A DNA stretch of 64,000 nucleotides from Emticicia aquatilis (GCF_014644295.1 NZ_BMKK01000007.1:124001-188000); one strand, 5' to 3'; shown: positions 15,852 to 24,898, numbered from the stretch's first letter. The notes: generated by a model not told the origin, from the sequence alone. A program made the numbers and translations.

Positions 15852-17501
15852 ATGAAAAAACTTATCCTTCCTATTGCCTGTGTGTTATCGCTTGGCCTTG
15901 GTGCATTTATCACAAAAGTTGTCGAAAATCCGCCTTTGACAGTTGATGTAATTAACCAAGCTGAAAAAATCTTGGGATTCGATTTTACCGATGCCGAGGC
16001 TGACTCGATGCTCAATGATTTGCGAGATAATCAGAAAGATTTTGAAGCTATGCGAAAAGTGCCACTTGACAATAGCGTTTCGCCAGCTCTATATTTCAAT
16101 CCACTTCCTGTGGGTTTTGAGTTTGAAAAGAACTATTTGCCATTCAAGGCTTCGCAGATTTCTGCTGTAAAGTTACCTGCGAATCGTGAAGATTTAGCGT
16201 TTTATTCGGTTCGAGAATTGGGTGAGTTGCTCAAAACCAAACAAATCACTTCGGTAGAATTAACAAAGTTTTTTCTGGAAAGATTAAAAAAATATGATAC
16301 TCAACTGCATTGCGTAGTTACGCTTACCGAAGATTTGGCACTCAAACAAGCCGCTCAAGCCGATGCCGAGATTAAGGCAGGAAAATACCGTGGATTTCTG
16401 CACGGAATTCCGTACGGTGCGAAAGATTTGTTGGCGGTAAAAGGTTATAAAACTACTTGGGGTTCGGTACCGTATAAAGACCAAATGATTGATAAAGACG
16501 CCACGGTGATTCAGCGTTTGGAACAAGCAGGAGCGGTGCTTTGTGCGAAATTAACGTTGGGAGAATTGGCCATGGGTGATGTTTGGTTTGGTGGAAAAAC
16601 CCTTAATCCGTGGGATTTGAAGCGTGGTTCGAGTGGCTCGTCTGCAGGTTCGGCATCTTCGGTCTCGGCTGGACTGTTACCTTTTGCTATTGGTAGCGAA
16701 ACACTGGGTTCGATAGTATCGCCTTCTACTGAGTGCGGAACTACGGGTTTACGTCCAACTTTCGGACGTGTACCTCGCACGGGTGCAATGGCTTTGAGTT
16801 GGAGTATGGATAAGTTGGGGCCAATTTGCCGAACTGTTGAAGATTGTGCAATCGTACAAAACGTAATTCAAGGAGTTGATAATCAGGATTTTACTTGTAT
16901 GAAAGCTCCGTTTAACTATGACGGAACGAAAGGTATCAAAGGCATGAAAATAGCGTACGTAAAAAGTGATTTTGAGCGACGATACCCCAACAAAACAACT
17001 GATTCGCTTACTTTAGTTACGCTCAAAAAACTCGGTGCTGAGTTGGTTCCGATTGAATTACCTACTTTGCCATCAAACGAAATTAGCTTTTTGCTGGGTG
17101 TAGAGGCTGCTGCTGCTTTTGATGATTTGACTCGCTCAGGCAAAGATGATTTGATGGTCAGACAAAACAAAAATGCTTGGCCAAATGCTTTCCGTTCGGC
17201 TCGATTTGTGCCTGCGGTTGAGTATTTACAGGCCAATCGCCACCGTACCTTGTTGATTCAAGAATTAGATAAAACCTTGAAAGGATTTGATGTGTACGTC
17301 ACGCCATCGTTTAGCAAAAACCTAACTATGACAAATCTAACTGGGCATCCGTGTGTGGTTTTACCGAATGGTTTCCGTGCGGAAGGTCGTCCTTTGAGTA
17401 TTACATTTATGGGTAAATTATTTGGCGAAGCGAAGCTTTTGCAAGTTGCCAAAGCTTACCAAGATGCAACAGATTTCCATAAAAGACATCCAAAATTGTA
17501 A
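15852..17501 (+). CDS. Exported amidase-signature family amidase
   Basis: It has 549 residues with an N-terminal signal or anchor segment (about 4-20) followed by a 100-residue lead region and the amidase-signature domain. The Ser-cisSer-Lys triad is visible as the Lys in YGAKDLLAVKG, the Ser pair in KRGSSGSSAGSAS and the nucleophile region GSETLGSIVSPS. TTGLRPTFGRVPRTG follows. Similarity to GatA is expected for this family, but a signal segment and the absence of gatB/gatC argue against tRNA amidotransferase. The substrate is not predictable. A hairpin terminator follows. Confidence 0.9.
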   Translation: MKKLILPIACVLSLGLGAFITKVVENPPLTVDVINQAEKILGFDFTDAEADSMLNDLRDNQKDFEAMRKVPLDNSVSPALYFNPLPVGFEFEKNYLPFKASQISAVKLPANREDLAFYSVRELGELLKTKQITSVELTKFFLERLKKYDTQLHCVVTLTEDLALKQAAQADAEIKAGKYRGFLHGIPYGAKDLLAVKGYKTTWGSVPYKDQMIDKDATVIQRLEQAGAVLCAKLTLGELAMGDVWFGGKTLNPWDLKRGSSGSSAGSASSVSAGLLPFAIGSETLGSIVSPSTECGTTGLRPTFGRVPRTGAMALSWSMDKLGPICRTVEDCAIVQNVIQGVDNQDFTCMKAPFNYDGTKGIKGMKIAYVKSDFERRYPNKTTDSLTLVTLKKLGAELVPIELPTLPSNEISFLLGVEAAAAFDDLTRSGKDDLMVRQNKNAWPNAFRSARFVPAVEYLQANRHRTLLIQELDKTLKGFDVYVTPSFSKNLTMTNLTGHPCVVLPNGFRAEGRPLSITFMGKLFGEAKLLQVAKAYQDATDFHKRHPKL

Positions 17502-17529
17502 AACAATTCTCCGTATTATTACTTACTAA

Positions 17530-17563
17530 AAATGAGCCACTTCTTTTTTGAGGTGGCTCATTT
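17530..17563. terminator. Bidirectional terminator between amidase and thioesterase
   Basis: AAATGAGCCAC (17530-17540) pairs with GTGGCTCATTT (17553-17563); the loop is T-rich. The genes on both sides converge here. Confidence 0.75.
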
Positions 17564-17588
17564 GTTTTACGCAATTTAGAAAATTGCT

Positions 17589-17996
17589 CTACTGGAAAAA
17601 AGGTAGTAATCTATCCGTAATTTCCTTTGGACAAGTGGCAATTCGATTATTGGATGTTCTTACAAAGACCAATGTGGTTTCGCCAGTGTGTAAGAGCGTT
17701 TGCTGCTCGTCGTAGATTTCGTAATTAAATACTATTCTTACCTTCGGTAACTCTTTAATAATCACTCGAATAGTTACTAAATCATCGTATTTGGCTGGAG
17801 AAATAAAGCGAGATTTGTTTTCGTAAACAGGCATAATGATTCCTGTTTCTTCCAAGTCTCGGTAACGCAAACCCAACGAACGTAGGGCTTCTACACGGCC
17901 AATTTCGTAGAGTTTGGCGTAGTTTCCGTAATACATATAGCCCATTTGGTCGATGTCGGCGTAGCGGACTCGGTAATTATAATCGAATGAATACAT
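17589..17996 (-). CDS. Acyl-CoA thioesterase, 4HBT hotdog family
   Basis: It has 135 residues with a single hotdog fold. The N-terminal motif RVRYADIDQMGYMYYGNY matches the YbgC/FadM-type catalytic region, where the Asp of ADIDQMG is the catalytic residue. It probably hydrolyses acyl-CoA thioesters in the cytosol. Neighbouring genes give no pathway link: an M61 peptidase lies 52 bases upstream on the same strand, across a short AT-rich repeat. Chain-length preference cannot be deduced. Confidence 0.88.
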   Translation of the reverse strand: MYSFDYNYRVRYADIDQMGYMYYGNYAKLYEIGRVEALRSLGLRYRDLEETGIIMPVYENKSRFISPAKYDDLVTIRVIIKELPKVRIVFNYEIYDEQQTLLHTGETTLVFVRTSNNRIATCPKEITDRLLPFFQ

Positions 17997-18000
17997 TTAT

Positions 18001-18045
18001 TTTAATTGATAATGAATAATGTAGAATTGAGAATGTTTTGGGTAA
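18001..18045. repeat. AATGAATAATGTAGAATTGAGAATG-type spacer repeat
   Basis: Degenerate words of AATTGATAATGAATAATG followed by AGAATTGAGAATG. A related segment lies in reverse orientation at about 9975-10008 before purA (TAGAATATGG...CATTCTCAATTCTAATC). Confidence 0.5.
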
Positions 18046-18048
18046 TGT

Positions 18049-19497
18049 TTAGCTTAGGATTTCTAATTGTACTAAGTTCTCTTCGTTTCGAGTAATATGT
18101 AAATCAATGTCTTTCAGATAATGATTTATTAAATCAAAAAGAGATTCGGTGCCGAGAATACACTTTTCAAAATACCAGTCGAGTGATTCTTCGGCTACTT
18201 CCTCACAAATATCTTTGTAATCTTGCATGGTGTAGCCTTTCAATGGCGTGCCGTTTTCTGAAGCTCCGAAACGTTTCCACAAGATTTGCATCACATTATC
18301 AATCGAGCGAGTTTTGTGCGATACTCGTTGGATATGTAAATCTAAAATCTGAGCGGCTATCGCTCCCTTATGATACACCGAAACTTTGCGGTCGGGAATG
18401 CTTTGGCTGTAACCATCAAGCCACAAATCCCACGAAGATTCGACGAGCGATTGTGAGGCACGGTCAGCGTGGTCGAAGTGGCGTTTGTAATAAGTTTCGA
18501 GTTCTTTGAGGTACTGAGTTTGGTTGAAAACGCCCGAACGGTAGAGCATCAAATCTCCGTAATAGGTTGTTACGCCTTCGGCCACAAAGCAAGTCGGGAA
18601 ATAATTTTCTTTCGTATAATCGTAGGGAAGAAGCTCTGTTGGGCGAAGTTTACAGATATTCCAAGTATGGAAAAGTTCGTGCGAAGCCAAACCGAGTAAA
18701 TCAATGTAAAGTTCTTCGGGCGGCGAACCGTCAAAGTCTTGGCTATCTGGACCCAAAACTTGCATGGTAGAACTCCGATGCTCTACACCGTGATAGTAGG
18801 GTACGGGCAAAATCCAAGTGATGAAGTGATATTCTTTTTCGGGAAACTCGCCAAAAAGTTTGATTTGCTCTTCGGTAAACTTCTTGAAATCAGTTCTGAT
18901 TCTACCCAAATTTTCTCTTGAAAAATTCCCTTCAAACCAAATATTGAATTTTATTTTTCCGACCTCATAAAAGTCATGTTTCAGATTTGAGCTGACAATA
19001 AACGGAGAGTCGGCCAAATGATAAAAATCATTGAAAGCTATGCTTACTCGGTTATTATCCAATTTTTGTTGGTTATTTAATCCTGCAATTTTCTGATTCT
19101 CAGCTTTGTGTAGCTCTAAGGTACATGGTTCGTTGATGTGGCCTTCGGCATAGATACACAAGTTTACGGGGTTTACGTACAAAATGTTTTCATCAACAAA
19201 ACTGCTTCCTGCATTCACTAAATTAGCGTAGTAATTATATTTTGCTGTGATATTTCTCGTTCCGTTGGTTTGTACTTTCCAGCGGTCTTTGGTTATTTTT
19301 GATGTCGGTAATTTTTGGCCTTTTTCATCAAAAACTTCAAAAATCTGAATGTTTTTGGCAAAATTTTGGAGTTCATAGCGGCCAGGTCGCCATGCGGGTA
19401 ATTGAAGCTCAATTTCATCAGTTTGAATGTTTTCGACGCTACATTCGATATCAATGAAGTGAGAAACCTTATTTTTTGAATATATTTTGTAGTTCAT
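18049..19497 (-). CDS. M61-family peptidase (glycyl-aminopeptidase-like), short form
   Basis: It has 482 residues. The zinc motif is HELFHTWN in the HExxH position, followed by LRPTEL, and the downstream Glu ligand sits in FVAEGVTTYYGD, as in M61. Most M61 proteins are near 600 residues and carry a C-terminal PDZ domain; this one stops after the catalytic domain, with no PDZ. No signal peptide is apparent at the N-terminus (MNYKIYSKNK), so a cytosolic location is likely. Family known activity: removal of N-terminal Gly or Ala. The 18.0-kb spacer and the thioesterase follow. Confidence 0.88.
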   Translation of the reverse strand: MNYKIYSKNKVSHFIDIECSVENIQTDEIELQLPAWRPGRYELQNFAKNIQIFEVFDEKGQKLPTSKITKDRWKVQTNGTRNITAKYNYYANLVNAGSSFVDENILYVNPVNLCIYAEGHINEPCTLELHKAENQKIAGLNNQQKLDNNRVSIAFNDFYHLADSPFIVSSNLKHDFYEVGKIKFNIWFEGNFSRENLGRIRTDFKKFTEEQIKLFGEFPEKEYHFITWILPVPYYHGVEHRSSTMQVLGPDSQDFDGSPPEELYIDLLGLASHELFHTWNICKLRPTELLPYDYTKENYFPTCFVAEGVTTYYGDLMLYRSGVFNQTQYLKELETYYKRHFDHADRASQSLVESSWDLWLDGYSQSIPDRKVSVYHKGAIAAQILDLHIQRVSHKTRSIDNVMQILWKRFGASENGTPLKGYTMQDYKDICEEVAEESLDWYFEKCILGTESLFDLINHYLKDIDLHITRNEENLVQLEILS

Positions 19498-19518
19498 ACA
19501 GTTTTTTTTCGTAAGGAT

Positions 19519-19549
19519 TTTGTGGTTTTAAAAAATAGTAGTACTTTTG
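19519..19549 (+). promoter_or_regulatory. Bacteroidota promoter of rpmH-rnpA
   Basis: TTTG (19519-19522), a 19-base spacer and TACTTTTG (19542-19549) give an exact match to the TTTG-N19-TAnnTTTG consensus, 45 bases before the rpmH ATG. It is the clearest promoter in the window. Confidence 0.8.
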
Positions 19550-19594
19550 CACTCCCGAATTTAAGATTCCAAGAACAAAAATAACAAAAATATA

Positions 19595-19750
19595 ATGAAA
19601 AGGACATTCCAACCATCAAATAGAAAGCGTCGTAACAAACACGGATTCCGTGAGCGTATGGAAACTGCTAATGGAAGAAGAGTATTGGCAGCACGCCGTG
19701 CAAGAGGCAGAAAAAGATTAACTGTATCTGACGAGAAAAAACACAAATAA
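19595..19750 (+). CDS. rpmH: 50S ribosomal protein L34
   Basis: Its 51 residues are highly basic, opening [21 protein letters not shown], the universal L34 motif, with [21 protein letters not shown] in the middle. Structural protein of the large ribosomal subunit near the exit region. It has its own consensus promoter and lies upstream of rnpA, the conserved bacterial gene pair. A hairpin at 19804-19829 separates the two and may reduce readthrough into rnpA. The gene is short but unmistakable. Confidence 0.98.
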   Translation: MKRTFQPSNRKRRNKHGFRERMETANGRRVLAARRARGRKRLTVSDEKKHK

Positions 19751-19803
19751 GATTTTTTCTTGAAATAGAAATTTTATCAATCTATTTGATAATAAAGATA
19801 TTT

Positions 19804-19829
19804 GAGCCGCCTTATTGGTGGCTTTTTTT
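19804..19829 (+). terminator. Attenuator-like hairpin between rpmH and rnpA
   Basis: GAGCCGCC and GGTGGCTTT pair (with one wobble) around TTATT, followed by seven T residues. A partial terminator here would give more L34 than RNase P protein. Confidence 0.65.
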
Positions 19830-19897
19830 ATTTTGGAGTGAAGTTGTGCTTCGTAAATTACTAAAATTCATAAATGCGAACTGGAAGTTCGCTCCAC

Positions 19898-20287
19898 ATG
19901 AAAAAAACATTTAAAAAAGACGAGCGTCTTTGCAGTGTGAAGGTAATCGAAAACCTTTTTGACAGAAAGAATTCTGCCAATGGAGGTGTATTTTCGTACC
20001 CGATGCGTGTGGTTTTTCAGCCTCAGCCATCAGTCGAGATTGATGGTGTGATTTCTTCTCAAACTTCTACCCAAGTTTTATTCTCCGTTCCGAAGCGGCA
20101 GTTTAAGCACGCCGTTGACCGTAACCTCATTCGTCGCCGAATGCGTGAGGCCTATCGCCTTCATAAACAACTACTTACAGGAAATTTCAATATTGCATTT
20201 ATCTACATCGGTAAAGGAATCGAAGATTATAAAGCCATCGAAAAAGGTATGAAAAGTGCCTTGAAGAAGATGGGTACCGTTAAGTAA
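19898..20287 (+). CDS. rnpA: Ribonuclease P protein component
   Basis: Protein subunit of RNase P, which matures tRNA 5' ends together with the RNA subunit (not in this window). It has 129 residues from the ATG at 19898. An upstream in-frame start at 19874 would add eight residues within a palindromic spacer and is less likely. The RNR signature reads RNLIRRRMREAYR, preceded by a basic F-x-V-PKRxFKHAV segment. It lies downstream of rpmH as usual; the normal third gene (yidD) does not follow. Confidence 0.93.
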   Translation: MKKTFKKDERLCSVKVIENLFDRKNSANGGVFSYPMRVVFQPQPSVEIDGVISSQTSTQVLFSVPKRQFKHAVDRNLIRRRMREAYRLHKQLLTGNFNIAFIYIGKGIEDYKAIEKGMKSALKKMGTVK

Positions 20288-20364
20288 AAATTGGGCGAAT
20301 GTTACTTAAAAAGCCAAAAGTCTTTTTATCTTTGATAGAAATAAACCCCCAAACACATTTTTTT

Positions 20365-22791
20365 ATGAAAAGACTTCTCCTTATGGGTATCTGTATGGTT
20401 ATCCCCCAGATTTTATTGGCTCAAGTCGAAGATGAAGATTCTCCAGAAGAACGGATGAGACATGAGACTAATATGACACTCGACCCCGCCTTAGGTCGTG
20501 TTCCGTTTGAAAGACTTGTACAAGAACGTGAAAAGTTACGTAAGGGGCTACAAGATAAAACAATAAAAACTGCCATCTCTGGTTTAAATTGGTACGAGCG
20601 TGGTCCTAATAATATCGGTGGTCGAACGAGAGCATTGATGTTTGACCCTAATGATGCTACTAAAAAAAGAGTTTTTGCGGGTGGAGTTGGTGGAGGATTA
20701 TGGTATAACAATGATATAACTTCGGCCGTAAGCTCTTGGACAAAAATTGATGATTTTTGGGCGAACATAGCGGTAAGTTGTATAGCTTTTGACCCCTCAA
20801 ATACACAAATAATGTATGTGGGTACTGGCGAGGGATGGAACAGTTCTGATGTTATACAAGGGGCTGGTCTTTACAAAACTACTAATGGTGGTACAACTTG
20901 GGCTTTATTGGCCTCTACCACAGGCGTCGCAACCTACGCTAATAATTTTAAAAATACCCAAAAAATTGTCGTCAATAGCTTCGGTGAAGTTTTTGCTGGT
21001 ACTCAGACGGGAGTATTAAAATCAACCGATGGAGGTGCTACATGGAGTGTATCGCAGGCTGGGACAAGCTTTGTCTCAGATTTAGAAATTGGAACTGATG
21101 GTGTAATTTACGCAGCTTTTGGAAGAGGCACTTTTTCAAGCAAAATCTATAAATCAACAGATAGAGGAGTATCTTGGACTGATATTTCTCCCGACAACAA
21201 TAGAAAAAGAGTTGAAATCGCACTTGCACCATCTACATCGGGTGCTTCACAAATAATTTATGCAATGGCAGATGCAAATACAAGTGCAAATTCACCAGCT
21301 TGGATAAAAAAATCAACTGATGCGGGAGCTACGTGGACTGATGTAACTAATACGAGTATTCTGGGTACACAGGGCTGGTATGATATGATTTTGGCGGTAC
21401 ATCCTACAAACCCTAATCTCGTTATTGCAGGTGGAAACGTAATAGGTAGAACAATAGATGGTGGTACTACATGGACTTTGCAGTCTTATGGTACACCACA
21501 CCCTGACCAACATGCAGTGATGTTTAGGCAAAATGGGAATAGTTATAATGAAGTAGTTATCGGTAATGATGGAGGGGTAATTTATTCTCCTGATTATGGT
21601 GATGCAGCAGATGCCTTCCCTTCTTTTTCGACACGTAATACAGGTTATAATGTTACGCAGTTTTATGGAATTTCTATGAAAAACGTAGCAGGCGATGGTT
21701 ATGTTGTGGGTGGTACACAAGATAATAATACACTGAGAATTAATTCTGCTGAAAATGTAATAGGGGATGGTACTAATGTAAATGGAGGCGATGGAATCAC
21801 CTCTTTTGTAGACCAAGATGACCCAACAATTGCTCTTATTTCGGCTCAATTTGGAGGCTATAGAAAGATGAATACCACAACAAGTACCTCAACGAGTTTA
21901 GGTATAAGCAGTGCTCAATTTATTACGACTGCCGATTATGATAGCCAAAATAATATTTTCTATTCAGATAATACTAACGGAACATCTATTTGGAAAGTAA
22001 GAAGTGTTAACACAACGCCTGTTGCTACTTCATACACCACGGGTATTCCTGCTGGAACGTCGTTTATTCGTGTGGGGCTTACTCAACATACTTTATTTGT
22101 AGGAACTGGAGCAATTACTTGGCCATTTGGAAGTGGAGGGAAGGTGTATAAGATTGTTAATTTTGGTGAAGCAGGTCAAACAACAACGCTTATTGGTACT
22201 TTAGGTACCGGTTCTGTTTCTTCGATTGCAGTTGGAGCTACTGAGAATGAATTATTGGTAACACTTTCAAATTATGGGATAAAGTCCGTTTATTATACCA
22301 ATGATGGCGGTGCAAATTGGGTAAGTAAAGATGAGGCAGCTCATGGCCTTCCAGATGTACCAATTAGGTATGGAATTTTTAACCCACTTGACCGAAAACA
22401 AGTACTTTTAGCAACAGAATTGGGGGTTTGGTCATCGACAGATATAACAGCCTCCAACCCAGGCTGGGGTGTAACTAATACAGGCTTGGCGAATGTGAGT
22501 TGTCACCAATTATATTACCGTTCTGCTGATAATACTGTGGCTGTTGCAACGCACGGTCGAGGAATCTTCACTACTAAATTGCCAGTTTGCCCCACTAATG
22601 TAGTTAAAACAGGCAATATGTCGGGAACAGAGACTGTTTTGTCAGGTACCTATATCAATGGAAATACCGCAAATGTTATTCAGACTGGAGCTAATACTAC
22701 ATATAGTGCCAAAAACTATGTATTGCTCGAACCTAAGTTTGAAACCCAAAGTGGAGCTATTTTCAAGGCTCTGATTGGAGGGTGTAATTAG
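20365..22791 (+). CDS. Secreted beta-propeller (BNR/sortilin-like) protein with C-terminal coathanger-stack domain
   Basis: It has 808 residues from the ATG at 20365, with a signal peptide ending near LLAQ. The body repeats blades containing SxDGGxTW-type motifs (TTNGGTTWA, STDGGATWS, STDRGVSWT, STDAGATWT, TIDGGTTWT, TNDGGANWV), typical of VPS10/sortilin or BNR propellers. The last 65 residues (NVVKTGNMSGTE... to AIFKALIGGCN) match the 3-coathanger-stack domain that ends many Bacteroidota secreted proteins. It is probably a surface protein; ligand or enzymatic activity cannot be seen. Confidence 0.87.
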   Translation: MKRLLLMGICMVIPQILLAQVEDEDSPEERMRHETNMTLDPALGRVPFERLVQEREKLRKGLQDKTIKTAISGLNWYERGPNNIGGRTRALMFDPNDATKKRVFAGGVGGGLWYNNDITSAVSSWTKIDDFWANIAVSCIAFDPSNTQIMYVGTGEGWNSSDVIQGAGLYKTTNGGTTWALLASTTGVATYANNFKNTQKIVVNSFGEVFAGTQTGVLKSTDGGATWSVSQAGTSFVSDLEIGTDGVIYAAFGRGTFSSKIYKSTDRGVSWTDISPDNNRKRVEIALAPSTSGASQIIYAMADANTSANSPAWIKKSTDAGATWTDVTNTSILGTQGWYDMILAVHPTNPNLVIAGGNVIGRTIDGGTTWTLQSYGTPHPDQHAVMFRQNGNSYNEVVIGNDGGVIYSPDYGDAADAFPSFSTRNTGYNVTQFYGISMKNVAGDGYVVGGTQDNNTLRINSAENVIGDGTNVNGGDGITSFVDQDDPTIALISAQFGGYRKMNTTTSTSTSLGISSAQFITTADYDSQNNIFYSDNTNGTSIWKVRSVNTTPVATSYTTGIPAGTSFIRVGLTQHTLFVGTGAITWPFGSGGKVYKIVNFGEAGQTTTLIGTLGTGSVSSIAVGATENELLVTLSNYGIKSVYYTNDGGANWVSKDEAAHGLPDVPIRYGIFNPLDRKQVLLATELGVWSSTDITASNPGWGVTNTGLANVSCHQLYYRSADNTVAVATHGRGIFTTKLPVCPTNVVKTGNMSGTETVLSGTYINGNTANVIQTGANTTYSAKNYVLLEPKFETQSGAIFKALIGGCN

Positions 22792-22802
22792 AGACCTTCT
22801 AA

Positions 22803-22852
22803 ATACAACAATGATTCCAACCATTTCGTAAGTATTGGAATCATTGTTGTAT
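22803..22852 (+). terminator. Terminator after the propeller gene
   Basis: ATACAACAATGATTCCAA (22803-22820) and its complement (22835-22852) form an 18-base perfect stem with a 14-base loop, 12 bases after the stop codon. Confidence 0.75.
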
Positions 22853-22880
22853 ATGAAAGCTTTTAAAACTAATTACTAAA

Positions 22881-23306
22881 ATGAAAAATATAATGTTAGC
22901 ATTGGTTGCGTTCTTATTTTTGTTTAGCTGCGAAAGCGTAGCCGTTGAAGCAGGGATAGTAGAAGGAAAAGTAACGATTGGGCCACTTTGTGGTAATATG
23001 CCAGCAGGAACGACTGGTACTAACCCGTGTGGATTTACTGATGCACAAATGGACCAAGTTTATTCAAAATACAAAGTGGCTATTTATAGTGAAAGTAACC
23101 CAAAGACTGCATTGAAAGAGGTGGTATTGAATAGAACAGGAGCGTTTTCGTTTGAAGTTCCGACTGGGGGATATTCAGTTGAGGTTGTATTACCGCAAGG
23201 AAGTGTTGCTTCAACTCAATTGGGTAGCGAATTGAAAAAAACGGTTAGTGTTACAAAAAGTATTGTGACAACCATTAGCTTGAATGTGAACACGGGAATT
23301 CAATAA
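22881..23306 (+). CDS. Small lipoprotein with prealbumin-like fold, tandem copy A
   Basis: It has 141 residues. The lipoprotein signal ends in FLFSC (lipidated Cys near residue 17). The mature part opens with a KVTIGPLCxxxP block and a PCGFT region with VYSKYKVAIYSE, and a GxFSFEVPTGxYxVEVV strand follows. This order resembles small transthyretin- or CarboxypepD_reg-like lipoproteins that begin xTIGPLCP. Eight bases separate it from its paralogue at 23314. Function is unknown; its membrane anchoring is well supported. Confidence 0.8.
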   Translation: MKNIMLALVAFLFLFSCESVAVEAGIVEGKVTIGPLCGNMPAGTTGTNPCGFTDAQMDQVYSKYKVAIYSESNPKTALKEVVLNRTGAFSFEVPTGGYSVEVVLPQGSVASTQLGSELKKTVSVTKSIVTTISLNVNTGIQ

Positions 23307-23313
23307 TAAAAAC

Positions 23314-23715
23314 ATGAAAAACCTCATAATATTGTCGATGATGTTAGTGACATTGCTTGCTTGCTCATCGCAGACGATTACTCCCGATGTTGGTTCGCTT
23401 GATTTAAAAGTGACAATTGGGCCACTTTGCCCTGTTGAACCTTGTAATAAAACTACCGATGACATTAGAAAAGTTTATGAAGCCTACACTTTTACGGTGA
23501 AGGAGGCAAAAACTGGAAAAGTGGTTTTAGAAAAAACTTTGGCTTATAATGGCACAAATGGCGTTCTAAAAAGCACTGATATGTCAGTAGGAGAGTATGA
23601 ACTTGATTTTACTCCGAAGAGCTTTTTTACTAAGCAAGGTTTTCCGAGACCTTTCACTATCGAAAAAAATAAAACAACTCAACTGGAGATTGCAATTGAT
23701 ACGGGTATTCGATGA
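23314..23715 (+). CDS. Small lipoprotein with prealbumin-like fold, tandem copy B
   Basis: It has 133 residues. The lipobox is LLACS. It shares the KVTIGPLC block, a PC pair (GPLCPVEPC), a VYxxYxxxV region and the C-terminal xIxTGIR with the preceding gene, with weaker similarity elsewhere. The pair is separated by eight bases and must be cotranscribed. The shared Cys pair in GPLCxxEPC/GNMPxxxxxxxxPCG may form a disulfide. Possible role: surface-exposed binding or structural lipoprotein. Confidence 0.8.
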   Translation: MKNLIILSMMLVTLLACSSQTITPDVGSLDLKVTIGPLCPVEPCNKTTDDIRKVYEAYTFTVKEAKTGKVVLEKTLAYNGTNGVLKSTDMSVGEYELDFTPKSFFTKQGFPRPFTIEKNKTTQLEIAIDTGIR

Positions 23716-23734
23716 GATATTTTTAGATTATTAA

Positions 23735-23764
23735 GACGCCAGTCATAACGATTGGCGTTTTTTT
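23735..23764 (+). terminator. Terminator after the lipoprotein pair
   Basis: ACGCCAGTC (23735-23743) pairs with GATTGGCGT (23750-23758, with a G-T pair) and is followed by seven T residues. Confidence 0.8.
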
Positions 23765-23812
23765 GTTCCTCTTTTTTATATAATTTTATCAGCTCAAACA
23801 AAACAAGCACCA

Positions 23813-24382
23813 ATGACTGCTCTCGAAAAATACATTCAGTCTTATTTCGGAATTCCGATTGACGATTTGCAGGAAATTAGTTCGTTTTTTGAATTAGTAA
23901 GACTAAAAAAGGGCGATTACTTTCTGAAATCAGGTAGAGTCTCTGACCGACTTGGCTTTGTGCAATCGGGTATTGTCCGAGAATTTGTCTATGCCGATGG
24001 TAAAGAAATTACGAAATGGATTTCGACCGAAGGCTATTTTACGGTTGATTTATCAAGTTTTGTATTCCAGCAGCCTTCTCGATGGAATATTCATGCTCTA
24101 ACAGATGCCGATGTTTATGTAATTAAATACGCTGATTATAAGCAGATTGGACAAATAATTCCTCGTTGGCAAGAGTTAGAAAAACTTTTTATTACTCGTT
24201 GTTTTAGTATTCTCGAAGAACGAATCATGACTCACCTTTCAATGACTGCCGAAGAGCGGTATCAGCATTTTTTTGATTTCAACCCCGCACTTTTCAATCA
24301 AGTACCACTGCAATATTTAGCCTCAATGCTCGGTATGACTCCCGAAACATTTAGTCGAATCAGAAAAAAGACGATGCACTGA
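23813..24382 (+). CDS. Crp/Fnr-type transcriptional regulator
   Basis: It has 189 residues. A cyclic-nucleotide-binding-like beta-roll (about 10-120) contains LKKGDYFLKSGRVSDRLGFVQSGIVRE and a later FTVDLSSFVFQQPS region. A short C-terminal helix-turn-helix (PLQYLASMLGMTPETFSRIRK) ends the protein. This is the common Bacteroidota type that lacks the E. coli CRP effector residues, so cAMP binding is not predicted. The SRPBCC gene starts 78 bases downstream and may be its target or partner. Confidence 0.88.
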   Translation: MTALEKYIQSYFGIPIDDLQEISSFFELVRLKKGDYFLKSGRVSDRLGFVQSGIVREFVYADGKEITKWISTEGYFTVDLSSFVFQQPSRWNIHALTDADVYVIKYADYKQIGQIIPRWQELEKLFITRCFSILEERIMTHLSMTAEERYQHFFDFNPALFNQVPLQYLASMLGMTPETFSRIRKKTMH

Positions 24383-24460
24383 AATTCTTGATTTTTATCA
24401 AGAGAAGCCTGCTTTTTTTGCCTGACCTTTGTGTTATCAAACTTTTAAACACAAAAAATC

Positions 24461-24898
24461 ATGGCGAAAGAACTTATCACCGAAATAAAAATTAAAGCAA
24501 ATCCTGCACAAGTATGGGCAGTTTTAACCGACTTCAGTAGTTATCCTGCATGGAATCCATTAATTAAATCGCTGACTGGCGATGTGAAAGTTGGTAATAC
24601 AATTATTGCAAGATTAGAACCACCCAAAGCCAGCGGTATGACTTTCAAGCCCAAAGTTTTGGTATTTGAAGCCAACAAAAAGTTTGTATGGCTCGGTCAT
24701 TTATTCATCAAGGGTTTATTTGATGGAGAACATTCTTTTGAACTGATTGATAATCTTGATGGAACAACGACATTTATTCAAAGCGAAAAATTTGAAGGAA
24801 TTCTTATTCCACTTTTTAAGAAAATGCTTGATGTAAATACCAAAGAAGGTTTTGAGTCAATGAATAAGGCATTGAAGGAAAGAGTTGAAAACTTGTAG
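24461..24898 (+). CDS. SRPBCC/START-like domain protein
   Basis: It has 145 residues. The polyketide-cyclase/START-like fold opens with a TEIKIKANPAQVWAVLTDFSSYPAWNPLI motif. FVWLGHLFIKGLFDGEHSFELI and a C-terminal helix (KKMLDVNTKEGFESMNKALKERVE) complete it. Members bind hydrophobic small molecules; some act as activators of Hsp90-type or aromatic-ring enzymes. No signal peptide. The likely operon partner is the Crp-like regulator. Confidence 0.87.
   Translation: MAKELITEIKIKANPAQVWAVLTDFSSYPAWNPLIKSLTGDVKVGNTIIARLEPPKASGMTFKPKVLVFEANKKFVWLGHLFIKGLFDGEHSFELIDNLDGTTTFIQSEKFEGILIPLFKKMLDVNTKEGFESMNKALKERVENL

Noticed and set aside
15852-17501. GatA subunit of the tRNA amidotransferase
   Set aside because: It has an export signal and an extended N-terminus, and gatB and gatC are not nearby; the amidase-signature fold alone explains the similarity.
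20299-20364. Longer start for the propeller gene
   Set aside because: It would place 22 residues before a typical signal peptide; the ATG at 20365 gives the signal at the N-terminus.
21313-21849. 178-codon open frame on the minus strand inside the propeller gene
   Set aside because: It lies wholly inside a well-supported secreted propeller gene; its composition is that of antisense repeats and it has no recognisable domain.
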